Shown: positions 51,373 through 60,644 of the stretch, in pieces
Layout of the letters: each line of letters opens with the position of its first letter
Numbering within the stretch: position 1 is the first letter of the stretch
Assembly: GCA_965223235.1 (NCBI GenBank)
Contig: CBDCVV010000021.1
Span: 434,001 to 498,000 of the forward strand
Length of the DNA stretch: 64,000 bases
Source of the DNA: UBA2589 sp965223235
Lineage (GTDB): Bacteria > Gemmatimonadota > Gemmatimonadetes > Longimicrobiales > Gaopeijiaceae
Reading direction: 5' to 3'
Notes under the pieces: generated by a model
What the model saw: the letters and a program-made list of their open reading frames with translations, nothing else
Database searches by the model: none
Told to the model about the DNA's origin: nothing
Position numbers and translations under genes: made by a program

Positions 51373-54006
51373 CTACCCCTCGTCGTCGAGCACGCCACGA
51401 ATCGTCTCTGCCACGGTCGAGATCCGGAACGGCTTGTCAATCATCGCAACCGGACCTTGCCCGTCCCCGAAGTCTCGGTCGAACCGTCCCCACCCCGACT
51501 GCAAAATCGCCGGCAGCCCGGGGCGTTCACTTTGCACCTTGGAGATGAACTCAGTCCCGGTGAGATCGGGCATCGTCTGGTCCACGATGACGAGGTCGAA
51601 GTCGTGAGGGCGACGCTGGAACGCCTCTAGCCCTTCCACAGGACTCGTGTACGCGTCGACGTCGTAACCCAGCTTCTCGAGCGAGTTGGTCATCATCGTC
51701 ACAATCATCTCCTCGTCATCGACTAGGAGAATCCGCTCTGAGCCACGCTCGACAGGGGGAGCGATCACCGGGGCGGTCGCCGGAATATTTTCTGCCAACG
51801 GCAGGTAGATCTCGAACTCGGTACCCGAGCCAGGTTCACTCCGCAAACGGAGCGCTCCTCCGTGGCTCTGTACGATCCGATGCGACACGGAGAGTCCCAG
51901 GCCCGACCCTCGGCCCGGAGCCTTCGTGGTGAAGAACGGGTCGAAGACCAAGCCCACCACCTCTTCGCTCATACCGCACCCGGTGTCCGCTACCCGGAGG
52001 CAGACACACGCCCTGCCCTCCAGTCCGGGTTCTCCGACGAGGCGGAACGTCTCGTCCGACTCGAAAGGAGCCATCGATAGCGAGAGACTCAGGACGCCGC
52101 CTTCATCCTCCATCGCCTGGCAGGCGTTGGTGCAAAGGTTCATCACCAACTGGTGGATCTGAGTGGGGTCCCCGACCACGGCAGCGCAGTCGTCGTCAAC
52201 GTCGAGTCGAATCTTCACCGTGGAGGGCACAGAGGGGCGAAGGAGCCCGAGCGCCTCACCGACGATGTCCTGGACCAGGAACGGTTCGCGGTCCGTACGT
52301 GCTTGTCCGCTGAACGCCAGGATCTGCTGAACGAGGTCGCGTGCACGCGTACCACCTTGGGCGATCCTGTCCAGGTACGACGACCAGCTCGCATCCTCGG
52401 GCCCGGCCTCCCGAGCCAGCTCGGTGTAGCCGAGGAGGGCGGTGAGAATGTTGTTGAAGTCGTGAGCGATCCCGCCGGCCAGACGCCCGACGGTGTCCAA
52501 GCGCTGCGCCTGCTCCAGTTCGGCACTCAAGAGCCTCTGGGAGGTTACGTCTCGAATCACCGCCACCACCTCTCGCTCGCCATTGGGAGCGAAGCGACCT
52601 TCGAAGGCCCGCCCGGTTCCGTCGAGCTGAACGCGACACTCACCGCGTTGGATCGACTCCGACCCGATCGCCGAGTCGATCGCCTCGCGGCACATCTTGG
52701 CAAAGCTCGGTGGGGCGACCTCTTCAATCGGTCGGCCGGCGGCCTCGGAAACGTCGAGGAAGTCGACCTCGGTCGGGAGCGCGTAACTCAGTAGTTCACC
52801 CTTCGCGTTGAAACGAAGAACGATGTCGGGAAGCGCGTCGAGGATGGCTCTCATCTCCTCCGCGATCGACCGAAGCTCAGACTCTACAGTCTGACGCCGG
52901 CCCAGCTCTTCCCTCAGCCGCTCCGAGGTCGCCTCGACCTCTGCAATCCGGACCGACACCTCATGCTCCAACTCCGACCGCAGTTCGTCGAGCGCCGTGA
53001 TGTTCTCGCCCGCGACCACAACTCGCGTCCCCTCGCTCCCCTCCACTTTGGCTGCGGAGTACTTCCACACCCGGCGTCCACCATCTGCGTGTCGAACCTC
53101 GACCTCTCCGCTCGCTCTCCCCTGTTCCCGCAAGTCGCGGATGTACTCGTGCGACTCCGGGCTGTCCGGTGTCCACAGGAAGTCAAAGAAGCTCTGACCG
53201 AGCAGGTACTCCGCAGGAATCCCGATCGCGGAAGCCGCGGACTGGCTCACCGAGGTTAGAGTTCCGTTGAGGTCGTGAATGCCGAGGAGGCCCGGAGTGA
53301 CTTCGAAAAGCTTCTCGGGCCAGGCGGCATCCAGCTCCGCGGCTGCCCGCTCCGTACGCTCGGAGTGTAGCGCCGTCGCCAGCGCTGAGATGAGACGGCT
53401 GCGACCCCATATGATCACGGTGGCCAGCACCGTCGCGCTCACCAATGCGAACGCCATGTGCGACCACTCGGGGCTCGCCAGATGCTGCCATGCGATCCCC
53501 CACCACCCGACGATTTGGACCACAAGCAGGGATACGGCCCACCGCATCGAGTAGATCAGGAGCGCCGTGCCGAGGATCGTGAACAGAAGATTGGTCGTCT
53601 GAAGTGGCTCCATGGAGAGCCCCAGATGAGCCAACGAATTCACGATCGCCACAGCGGCGATTCCCCCTGCCGCAGCATTGACCTTGCGTGGTGGTGCGGC
53701 GGCCAAAGGCAACCGAGCGATCCCGAACAGAAGGCCCGCAGACACGACGGCGAGCGCCGCCATCACGGTACGAATGGTACCCTCGAGGACGAGGATGTGA
53801 CCCACCGTGAAGATCGCATACAGAATGCTGAGACTCAGAGCGGCGGGACGAACGGCCACACGCGCCCACTGGTCTACGATCTCACCCTCTAGCGCTCGTG
53901 GATGCGCGGTATCGGTCACGAAGACTCGCCTACTCTGAAAATCGACAGCGGGGTGCGCCCCCGGGTGCCCATCCGGTTGATGGACGAACGCAGATCCCTC
54001 ACTCAT
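51373..54006 (-). CDS. Hybrid membrane histidine kinase (PAS-PAS-HisKA-HATPase-REC)
   Basis: The protein has 877 residues. About six membrane segments (residues 50-205) are followed by two PAS domains (GIHDLNGTLTSVSQ; ILDALPDIVLRFNAKGEL), a coiled coil between them, HisKA with GGIAHDFNNILTALLGYTELA, ATPase boxes MNLCTNACQAM, DTGCGMSEE and GSGLGLSVSHRIV, and a receiver domain (ILLVDDEEM, LVIVDQTMPDLTG, MIDKPF). It would autophosphorylate and relay phosphate to its own receiver. Its stop is three bases from the convergent GMC gene. The signal it senses is unknown. Confidence 0.94.
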   Translation of the reverse strand: MSEGSAFVHQPDGHPGAHPAVDFQSRRVFVTDTAHPRALEGEIVDQWARVAVRPAALSLSILYAIFTVGHILVLEGTIRTVMAALAVVSAGLLFGIARLPLAAAPPRKVNAAAGGIAAVAIVNSLAHLGLSMEPLQTTNLLFTILGTALLIYSMRWAVSLLVVQIVGWWGIAWQHLASPEWSHMAFALVSATVLATVIIWGRSRLISALATALHSERTERAAAELDAAWPEKLFEVTPGLLGIHDLNGTLTSVSQSAASAIGIPAEYLLGQSFFDFLWTPDSPESHEYIRDLREQGRASGEVEVRHADGGRRVWKYSAAKVEGSEGTRVVVAGENITALDELRSELEHEVSVRIAEVEATSERLREELGRRQTVESELRSIAEEMRAILDALPDIVLRFNAKGELLSYALPTEVDFLDVSEAAGRPIEEVAPPSFAKMCREAIDSAIGSESIQRGECRVQLDGTGRAFEGRFAPNGEREVVAVIRDVTSQRLLSAELEQAQRLDTVGRLAGGIAHDFNNILTALLGYTELAREAGPEDASWSSYLDRIAQGGTRARDLVQQILAFSGQARTDREPFLVQDIVGEALGLLRPSVPSTVKIRLDVDDDCAAVVGDPTQIHQLVMNLCTNACQAMEDEGGVLSLSLSMAPFESDETFRLVGEPGLEGRACVCLRVADTGCGMSEEVVGLVFDPFFTTKAPGRGSGLGLSVSHRIVQSHGGALRLRSEPGSGTEFEIYLPLAENIPATAPVIAPPVERGSERILLVDDEEMIVTMMTNSLEKLGYDVDAYTSPVEGLEAFQRRPHDFDLVIVDQTMPDLTGTEFISKVQSERPGLPAILQSGWGRFDRDFGDGQGPVAMIDKPFRISTVAETIRGVLDDEG

Positions 54007-54115
54007 AGATAGTTTCGGTCGGTGCGCCTCGGAACCTTAGCATGTGCGTCACTCCTGGGTGCCAGCATAAGGTACGTTCTATAGCTTCTGGTCTGTCCCT
54101 CCAAGGAGATGCCAA

Positions 54116-54664
54116 ATGAGACGACTCGTCTATCTTTTCGCGGCCGCTGCCTTCGTAGCGCCGCTCGGACTACACGGTCAGGAGAGCACGGCGACGACCG
54201 CCGAGCAGGTACTAGGTACCATTCTAGGCGCGATCAATCTTCCTCAGATCGCACAGGAGGCGAGAGACGCCGGGGTAGCAGATTCGACGCTTACCACCGT
54301 ATTGGACGAGATGCGCGACCGCGAAGTCCCTGCGGGGGAAGCCGAGGATATTCTCGAGCAGGAAGTCGAGGCCGTGAGAGCCGGCGGTCCTGTGGACAAT
54401 TTCGGCGCGTTTGTGCAAAGCCAACTCGCGGCCGGACTGCGAGGGCGTGACCTCGCCCAGGCGATCCGCGCCGAGCATCGCGCTCGCGGAATCGGGATTC
54501 CGGAAGGGCGGCCGGAGCGGATGCGCGGACCCGGCATGCGCGGGAACGGCAATGAAATGCGGGGCGGACCGCCCGAAGGACGCGGTCGTCCGGATGGCGC
54601 GGGCCGGGCGAATGAGGGGAGACCCGGACAAAACGGTCGCCGCGGACCAGGAGGTACACGATGA
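54116..54664 (+). CDS. Exported protein with Arg/Gly-rich C-terminal tail
   Basis: From an ATG with AAGGAG seven bases upstream it has 182 residues. A signal peptide (ending LGLHGQ) is followed by a helical domain (VLGTILGAINLPQIAQEARDAG, LTTVLDEMRDREVPAGEAEDIL, AFVQSQLAAGLRGRDLAQAI) and a 50-residue tail rich in Arg, Gly and Pro (PEGRPERMRGPGMRGNGN). I do not recognise a family. It overlaps the following lipoprotein gene by four bases (ATGA), which suggests a functional pair. Confidence 0.65.
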   Translation: MRRLVYLFAAAAFVAPLGLHGQESTATTAEQVLGTILGAINLPQIAQEARDAGVADSTLTTVLDEMRDREVPAGEAEDILEQEVEAVRAGGPVDNFGAFVQSQLAAGLRGRDLAQAIRAEHRARGIGIPEGRPERMRGPGMRGNGNEMRGGPPEGRGRPDGAGRANEGRPGQNGRRGPGGTR

Positions 54665-54936
54665 AGCGCGTGTTGACGACGTTGGCGCTCGTGGGACTCC
54701 TCGGCTGTGACCAGGAGCAGGTCGAGTCCGCTGTCCAGCAGGTCGGGGAGGCTGTCGCCGAGATGACGGTCGAACAGCTCGGATCGATCGCGTCTCGGAT
54801 TCTTGAAGACCCCTCATCAGCCGATGACGTATTGGCGGAGAACGGAATCGATGTGGCACAGCTCGATTCCGCGATGTACGAGATCGCAACGAATCCAGAA
54901 GAGCGAGAGAGGTATCTGGCTGCGTTAGCTAACTGA
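54661..54936 (+). CDS. Small lipoprotein, function unknown
   Basis: The protein has 91 residues with lipobox LLGC (Cys16), then an acidic helical domain (VESAVQQVGEAVAEMTVEQL, IASRILEDPSSADDVLAENG). No family is recognised. Translation is coupled to the Arg/Gly-rich protein gene upstream. Confidence 0.65.
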   Translation: MKRVLTTLALVGLLGCDQEQVESAVQQVGEAVAEMTVEQLGSIASRILEDPSSADDVLAENGIDVAQLDSAMYEIATNPEERERYLAALAN

Positions 54937-55042
54937 GGCTCTGGTCGTGCGAACGTCGGGACGGAGGTCGTACGGAACCCGGAGGTAGTCACGGAGAGTT
55001 CGTAAGCCGGGACCCCGATCAAGCTCAAGGTGGGAATCGCTC

Positions 55043-56122
55043 GTGCGTCGTCGAAGCTCAAAGGCTTGGACTGTCTCGCTCGCATCGCTGACGTTCGCGA
55101 CAGCGTGCGGTGATTCCGGGGTCGACCCTCCGCGGAACCTCGTCTGCGACCTTCCCGGCGAACTCTTTTCATCGAGCTTGCCCCCGGACGCGATCCCGGC
55201 GCTGAGCGATCCAGTCGTCGTGGGTCCGAACGACCCGGGCGCAGCGTACCTAACCGACGACGCTCGTGTCCTCGGCGTCGTCGTCGAGGGGATGGCCCGC
55301 GCGTACCCTCACAACATCTTGTGGCACCACGAGATCGTGAACGACGTCGTGGGCGAAGCGGCGATCGCCGTGACGTTCTGCCCGCTCACCGGATCGGGGC
55401 TCGCTTTCGACCGAGTCATCGATGGGCGAGAGCTGGATCTCGGGGTCTCCGGCTTGCTCTTCGCGAACAATCTCGTCCTCTACGACCGTACCACGGACGA
55501 GGTGTATGGTCCGCAGCTATCGGTCGAGGGGCGGTGTGGAGTCTTCCGGGACACTTCTCTCTCCCTATTCCCCGTGCAAGAGATGAGCTGGGGACGATGG
55601 AAAGAACTGTACCCGGAGACGACTGTGCTCAGCGACGATCAAGGGCATATACGGAACTACGGACATTACCCGTACGGTGACTACGACGAGATCACCGACA
55701 ACTCGCTACTCTTTCCGATGGATGCAGACCGCACCCGGGCAATCAAGGAGCGCGTACTCGCGGTTCGTAGTGGGGCTGGTGGCGTCGGCTTCCCCTTCGG
55801 TGCCCTACGTGACCTAGGAAGCTCGAGCGCGGTTCATCGCACCATCGGGGGCGTACCGACGGTCGTCCTGTACGAAGAGCGTGAAGGAGAGACGGCGGTC
55901 GCCTACCGGGCCCAGATGGGGAGTACTCCCCTGACCTTCGAGCCCTCGGGCCCCGGCACTTGGACGGACCGAGAAACGGGCTCGACGTGGACGCTATCGG
56001 GTGAAGCCATCGAGGGAGCCTTGGTCGGATCCCGGCTCGAGCCCCGCTCGAATGCGTACACGCTCTTCTGGTTTGCGTGGCGACACTTTCAACCCGATGG
56101 AGAGATCGGCCTGACTCCTTGA
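55043..56122 (+). CDS. DUF3179 domain lipoprotein
   Basis: The protein has 359 residues from GTG, with a lipobox ending in ATACG. It carries the DUF3179 motifs: VLGVVVEGMARAYPHNILWHHEIVNDVVG, VTFCPLTGSGLAFDR, GVSGLLFANNLVLYDRTT and YPETTVLS. The family is common in exported proteins of environmental bacteria and archaea; its function is not known. The conserved Cys in VTFCPLT is present. It stands alone, 106 bases after the small lipoprotein gene. Confidence 0.9.
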   Translation: MRRRSSKAWTVSLASLTFATACGDSGVDPPRNLVCDLPGELFSSSLPPDAIPALSDPVVVGPNDPGAAYLTDDARVLGVVVEGMARAYPHNILWHHEIVNDVVGEAAIAVTFCPLTGSGLAFDRVIDGRELDLGVSGLLFANNLVLYDRTTDEVYGPQLSVEGRCGVFRDTSLSLFPVQEMSWGRWKELYPETTVLSDDQGHIRNYGHYPYGDYDEITDNSLLFPMDADRTRAIKERVLAVRSGAGGVGFPFGALRDLGSSSAVHRTIGGVPTVVLYEEREGETAVAYRAQMGSTPLTFEPSGPGTWTDRETGSTWTLSGEAIEGALVGSRLEPRSNAYTLFWFAWRHFQPDGEIGLTP

Positions 56123-56250
56123 GCCGGAGCTCTCAACTCCGCTCAGCTCCCCACTTTCGAGGTACTCCGGGGCGCCGTAGGTTGCCGTTGGGATGCGCAG
56201 TTCGCGACTGCGCTCGGGTGGGGAAGAGACTCCAAATAAGGAGGAAGGCA

Positions 56251-59196
56251 ATGAGATCGCGACTCTTGTTTGTCCTGGCCACAGCGTTCGCTCTGGCCCC
56301 TGCGGCCACCGCTGCACAATCGGTCACCGGAATCGTCCGGGACCAGGCGACGGGTGGCCCCGTTGCATCGGCTCAGGTTTTCCTCGAGGGACTGGAGCTG
56401 GGAGCGCTAACCCAGACGAACGGTCAGTTCCTCTTGCTCAACGTGCCGAGCGGAAGCCACACCCTCGTCGTTCAGTCGCTCGGGTATCGCACCGAGTCGG
56501 TGACGATCACGGTGGGCTCAGGCGCCACCGTGGTACAGAACTTCTTCTTGAGCCAGCAAGCACTGCAGCTCGATGAGGTGGTCGTCACCGGTACCGCGTC
56601 TGCGAGTCGGGTCCGTGAGATCGGCAACTCCGTAGCGGTCATCGACGCCGCTGTCGCCGAGGTTCAGCCGATCGTCAACGTGTCCGACCTACTCCGTGGC
56701 CGCGTGGCTGGAGTCGTGGTGCAGCAGGGATCCGGAGATGCGGGTACCGCATCGACGATCAAGATCCGAGGCAGCTCGACGATGCGACTCGTCAACGATG
56801 GGCCGTTGGTCTACATCGACGGCGTGCGGGTCAGCAACCGGATGGAGAGCGGCGGGCGGGACGTCTCCCGCATCGACGACTTGGATCCGGCGATGATCGA
56901 GAGCATGGAGATCATCAAGGGACCGGCGGCTGCGACCCTGTACGGCACGGAAGCCGCGAACGGCGTCATCAACATCAAGACGAAGGGTGGTGGCGTTGGG
57001 GAAGCCCAGTGGAACTTCACGATGCGGCAAGGCGCGCAGTGGTTCCGGGATCCGGCTGGACACACACCCACGAACTGGGGTGTGAATCCGAACAACGGCC
57101 AGATCGAATCACTCAACATTTTGGAGAACCAGGCTGAGTCGGACCTGATTTTCCGGAACGGACACACCCAGTACTACGGGGTCGATGTCTCGGGTGGTAC
57201 GGATGCCTTCCAATACTTCATCGCAGGCTCCGCATCGGCCGACGACGGCGTGACGCAGAACTCTTGGGCCAAGAAGTACAATGGGCGTGTGAACGTCCGC
57301 GCTCAGCCCAACGACGAGCTCACGCTCTCGGCCAACGCAGGGTTGGGTCTCACCCGTCTGCGGATCCCAGACGATTACCCTTACGAAGAGGCGGTCTACG
57401 CGGACCCCACTCGCTTGGGTGATGGCGATGCGCGTCGGGGCTACCGGCGTGCCACGCCGGAGTCACGCATCGAGAAGGATCTCGATCTACACAACGCCAA
57501 TCGCTTCACCGGCGGGTTTACGGCAACGCACACGCCGTTCGATTGGTTCACGCATCGCCTGACCTTCGGTGTCGATGCAACGGACCAGCTCGAGGACAAT
57601 CTGGACAACTTCCTCAGCCCGGAGTCGGCCCAATTCTACGGCACGAACACGGCGCTGGGCGGCAAACGGGTCAACCGTGAGTCGGTGTTGTACACCACGT
57701 TCGACTACGCGGCGACCGGCACCCGACAGCTCTCGGAGACGCTCTCTTCGTCGACGTCTGCCGGGTTCCAGGTATACACGCGGCGAATCGAGGACGTCAC
57801 AGCAGACGGTGATCGCTTCCCAGCGATCGGGTTGGCGAGTGTCAGTGCAGCCGGAATCATCACGGCCGGTGACGCATTGATCGAGAACAACACGGTCGGC
57901 GTGTATCTGCAGCAGCAGCTCGGTTGGAGGGACCGTCTCTTCATTACCGGTGCGGTCCGAGCGGACGACAACAGCTCCTTCGGTGAGGACTTCGACCTCG
58001 TCTACTATCCGAAGGTGAGTGGTTCCTGGGTGGTCAGTGAAGAGGACTTCTGGGGACTCGACTTCGTCAACTCGATGCGCTTCCGCGCGGCGTACGGAGA
58101 ATCCGGCCAGCAGCCGGATGCCTTCGACGCGCTTCGGTCCTTCTCGACCCGGGCTTCGCCGTCCGGGACGGCTACACTGAGGCCGGATTCACCGGGTAAC
58201 TCCTCGCTCGGCCCAGAGCGTGGTGTGGAGATCGAGGCAGGCTTCGACGCCGCCATGTTCGGCGGCCGCCTCTCGGTCGACTTCACGTACTACGACCAGA
58301 CGACGAAGGACGCGATTGTCGGTCGTAACGTCGCACCGTCGACCGGCTTCACGGAGCAGCAGTTCGTGAACATCGGTCAGATCAACAACCGCGGTATCGA
58401 GCTGGGTGTGAATGCGCGGGTCATCGAGTCACAGTCGTTCGACTGGGACTTCAACGTGAACGCCAGCACGAACAGGAACCGGATCGAAGAGCTCGGGCTG
58501 GACGGATTTCTCCAGCTCGGCTGGACAACCAGGCATCAGGAAGGCTACCCCGTCGGGTCGATGTTTGCCCCGGAGGTGATCTTCGCTGAATTCGTCCCCG
58601 GAACGGACCAGATCAACCGTGACACGATGCTGTGCGACAACGGTGAAGGCGTAGGCGTCGAGTGCAATCCAGACGCATGGATCTATCAGGGTCACCCTGA
58701 TCCGAACCTCGAACTGTCGATCGGATCGTCCTTCAACATCGGCGACCGCCTGACGATCGAGGCGTTGATTCAGGGCAAGATGGGTCAGACGAAGTACGAC
58801 CTACAGGGCTGGTGGCGTTACGCGGCGTTCCAGCAGACCGAGGTGAACCTCTTCCCGCAGCAGCACAACATCAACGAGGTCGCAGAGGCTCAGTTCGGTG
58901 CGAGCGGCGAGTTCGCCCTCTGGGTGAACGAAGCTTCGTTCATTCGTTTCCGCGAGCTCTCCGCGACCTACCAGTTACCGGACAACATCGTCCAACGGCT
59001 GGGGTCGAGCCGAGGCAGCTTGAGCCTTTCGACGCGTAACCTCGGCATGCTGTGGACCAACTGGCAGGAATGGCCGCACCACGACCCAGAAGTCGTGGAT
59101 CCGAGCAATACGTTCAGCGGTAACCGGGAGCCTCAAGAGGACTCTGGGATCCCGCCGCTCACGTCGATCACGCTTACCGTCCGTTTGGGCATGTAA
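56251..59196 (+). CDS. SusC/RagA-type TonB-dependent outer-membrane transporter
   Basis: From an ATG with AAGGAGG upstream it has 981 residues. A signal peptide (ending TAAQS) precedes a carboxypeptidase-like regulatory domain (VTGIVRDQATGGPVASAQVFLEG), then LDEVVVTGTA and the plug domain (VSDLLRGRVAGVVVQQGSGD, STIKIRGSS, LVYIDGVRV, IEIIKGPAAATLYGTEAANGVI approx.), then a 22-strand barrel ending TSITLTVRLGM. It would import a ligand captured by the SusD-like lipoprotein encoded 12 bases downstream. The ligand is not predictable; no glycosidase gene flanks it. Confidence 0.94.
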   Translation: MRSRLLFVLATAFALAPAATAAQSVTGIVRDQATGGPVASAQVFLEGLELGALTQTNGQFLLLNVPSGSHTLVVQSLGYRTESVTITVGSGATVVQNFFLSQQALQLDEVVVTGTASASRVREIGNSVAVIDAAVAEVQPIVNVSDLLRGRVAGVVVQQGSGDAGTASTIKIRGSSTMRLVNDGPLVYIDGVRVSNRMESGGRDVSRIDDLDPAMIESMEIIKGPAAATLYGTEAANGVINIKTKGGGVGEAQWNFTMRQGAQWFRDPAGHTPTNWGVNPNNGQIESLNILENQAESDLIFRNGHTQYYGVDVSGGTDAFQYFIAGSASADDGVTQNSWAKKYNGRVNVRAQPNDELTLSANAGLGLTRLRIPDDYPYEEAVYADPTRLGDGDARRGYRRATPESRIEKDLDLHNANRFTGGFTATHTPFDWFTHRLTFGVDATDQLEDNLDNFLSPESAQFYGTNTALGGKRVNRESVLYTTFDYAATGTRQLSETLSSSTSAGFQVYTRRIEDVTADGDRFPAIGLASVSAAGIITAGDALIENNTVGVYLQQQLGWRDRLFITGAVRADDNSSFGEDFDLVYYPKVSGSWVVSEEDFWGLDFVNSMRFRAAYGESGQQPDAFDALRSFSTRASPSGTATLRPDSPGNSSLGPERGVEIEAGFDAAMFGGRLSVDFTYYDQTTKDAIVGRNVAPSTGFTEQQFVNIGQINNRGIELGVNARVIESQSFDWDFNVNASTNRNRIEELGLDGFLQLGWTTRHQEGYPVGSMFAPEVIFAEFVPGTDQINRDTMLCDNGEGVGVECNPDAWIYQGHPDPNLELSIGSSFNIGDRLTIEALIQGKMGQTKYDLQGWWRYAAFQQTEVNLFPQQHNINEVAEAQFGASGEFALWVNEASFIRFRELSATYQLPDNIVQRLGSSRGSLSLSTRNLGMLWTNWQEWPHHDPEVVDPSNTFSGNREPQEDSGIPPLTSITLTVRLGM

Positions 59197-59208
59197 GGGG
59201 GAGAGACC

Positions 59209-60477
59209 ATGACTAGAAAAAAGACACTACCCGTCGCTACCCTGGCCCTTACTGCACTCCTAGCTGGGTGCGGCTTGGATAGCCTTCTGAGTGTGGACGC
59301 ACCGTCGCGCGTGGTCGCGAGCGATCTGGAGGACCCAGCGGCAGCGGGCCTCCTCGTCGCGAGCGTCGCGAACGAATTCCGGTGCACGCTCACCTACTTC
59401 GCCACTGCGAGCGCTCTCACGGGCAACGAGTGGCGTGACGCGTCGAACAACTCCGTACTCAACATCTGGGACCAGCGCGTGCACGACACGAGCGGGTACG
59501 GTTCCCAGTACGCGAGTGCAGACTGTGGGAGTAACCAACCGGCGATTTACCAGCCGCTCTCCCGGACGCGTTGGATGGCCGACCTGTCGTTGAATCTCCT
59601 CGACGGGTGGGACGTTTCGGAGGTGCCGGACAAGGCGGCGCTCCAAGTCGAAGCCGGGATGTATGCCGGTTACACCTATGTGCTCTTCGGTGAAGCGATG
59701 TGTTCCGTCGCCTTCGACGACGGCCCCGAGCAGACACCTGCGGACGCGTTCAACCTCGCGATCCAGCGCTTTGATGCTGCGATCGCAGCAGGTGCCTCTG
59801 GTGACCTGCTGAACACGATCCAGGTAGGGAAAGCGAGGGCCCAGCTGAATCTCGGCATGACGCAAGCTGCGGCGACCACTGCGGCAAGCGTACCCAGTGG
59901 GTTCTCCTTCGCGCTGAACTACTCGAACACCGAAGCGGTGACGCGAAACAAGCAGTGGGAGTTCAACATCGATGATGAGAACGTCACCGTCGCCGAGCCG
60001 TACCGCGACGTCCTCCACGAGGGAGTCCCAGAGCCGCGAATTGCGGTCGTAGACGAAGGGACGACGAACCCTCAGACGGGGATCGCGATCTGGACGTCGG
60101 ACAAGTATCCAGACGCATCGTCGCCCATCGAGATGGCGAGCTGGGAGGAAGCACAGCTTATCATCGCTGAGGCCGAGATCGAGTCCGGAAACTATGGAGA
60201 TGCAGCGGCGATCTTCGATGCACTGCACGCCGCCCAGGGCCTACCCGCGTACAGCGGGGCCCTCGACGAGCCATCCTTGATGGCCGAGCTCATCCATGAG
60301 CGGGCAGCCGAGATGTATTTGGAAGGGCATCATCTTCAGGATCTCAAGCGGTTGGGCATCACGCTCTTCCCCGCTACGGGAACGGATGATGGATTCGGTG
60401 GCGCGTACGGAGATCAGATCTGCTTCGATCTTCCGGCTACCGAGTTCCAGAACAACTCGACGATTACAGGCGGCTAG
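59209..60477 (+). CDS. SusD/RagB-like substrate-binding lipoprotein
   Basis: The protein has 422 residues with lipobox LLAGC. It is helical, TPR-like (YAGYTYVLFGEAMCSVAF, AFNLAIQRFDAAIAAGAS, KARAQLNLGMTQAAATTAAS) and ends with the typical SusD part (SWEEAQLIIAEAEIESGNY, MAELIHERAAEMYLEGHHLQDLKRLG). It should sit on the outer membrane as lid and capture protein of the SusC-like transporter. It is shorter than most Bacteroidota SusD proteins (about 500 residues), as is usual outside that phylum. A strong terminator follows. Confidence 0.92.
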   Translation: MTRKKTLPVATLALTALLAGCGLDSLLSVDAPSRVVASDLEDPAAAGLLVASVANEFRCTLTYFATASALTGNEWRDASNNSVLNIWDQRVHDTSGYGSQYASADCGSNQPAIYQPLSRTRWMADLSLNLLDGWDVSEVPDKAALQVEAGMYAGYTYVLFGEAMCSVAFDDGPEQTPADAFNLAIQRFDAAIAAGASGDLLNTIQVGKARAQLNLGMTQAAATTAASVPSGFSFALNYSNTEAVTRNKQWEFNIDDENVTVAEPYRDVLHEGVPEPRIAVVDEGTTNPQTGIAIWTSDKYPDASSPIEMASWEEAQLIIAEAEIESGNYGDAAAIFDALHAAQGLPAYSGALDEPSLMAELIHERAAEMYLEGHHLQDLKRLGITLFPATGTDDGFGGAYGDQICFDLPATEFQNNSTITGG

Positions 60478-60504
60478 GGCGAGCGCTTAGAACCAGCAGG
60501 ACTC

Positions 60505-60538
60505 GGGGGCGGGCCGACCATCGGCCCGCCCCCTTTTT
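60505..60538 (+). terminator. Rho-independent terminator of the SusC/SusD operon
   Basis: A 13-base-pair stem GGGGGCGGGCCGA (60505-60517) with TCGGCCCGCCCCC (60521-60533), a three-base loop and five T (60534-60538). It lies 27 bases after the SusD-like stop codon. Confidence 0.93.
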
Positions 60539-60644
60539 CGTATCTGTCGCCCTGACCGACCGCGGAACGCCCACACCGCCCCTCGTTCGACGATCTCTTG
60601 CGGAGTACGTTGACCTTCTCGACATCCAGATAGGAGGGACGACC

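Noticed and set aside
59260..60228. 322-codon antisense frame opposite the SusD-like gene
   Set aside because: No recognisable domain, no ribosome site, and entirely inside a clear SusD-like gene.
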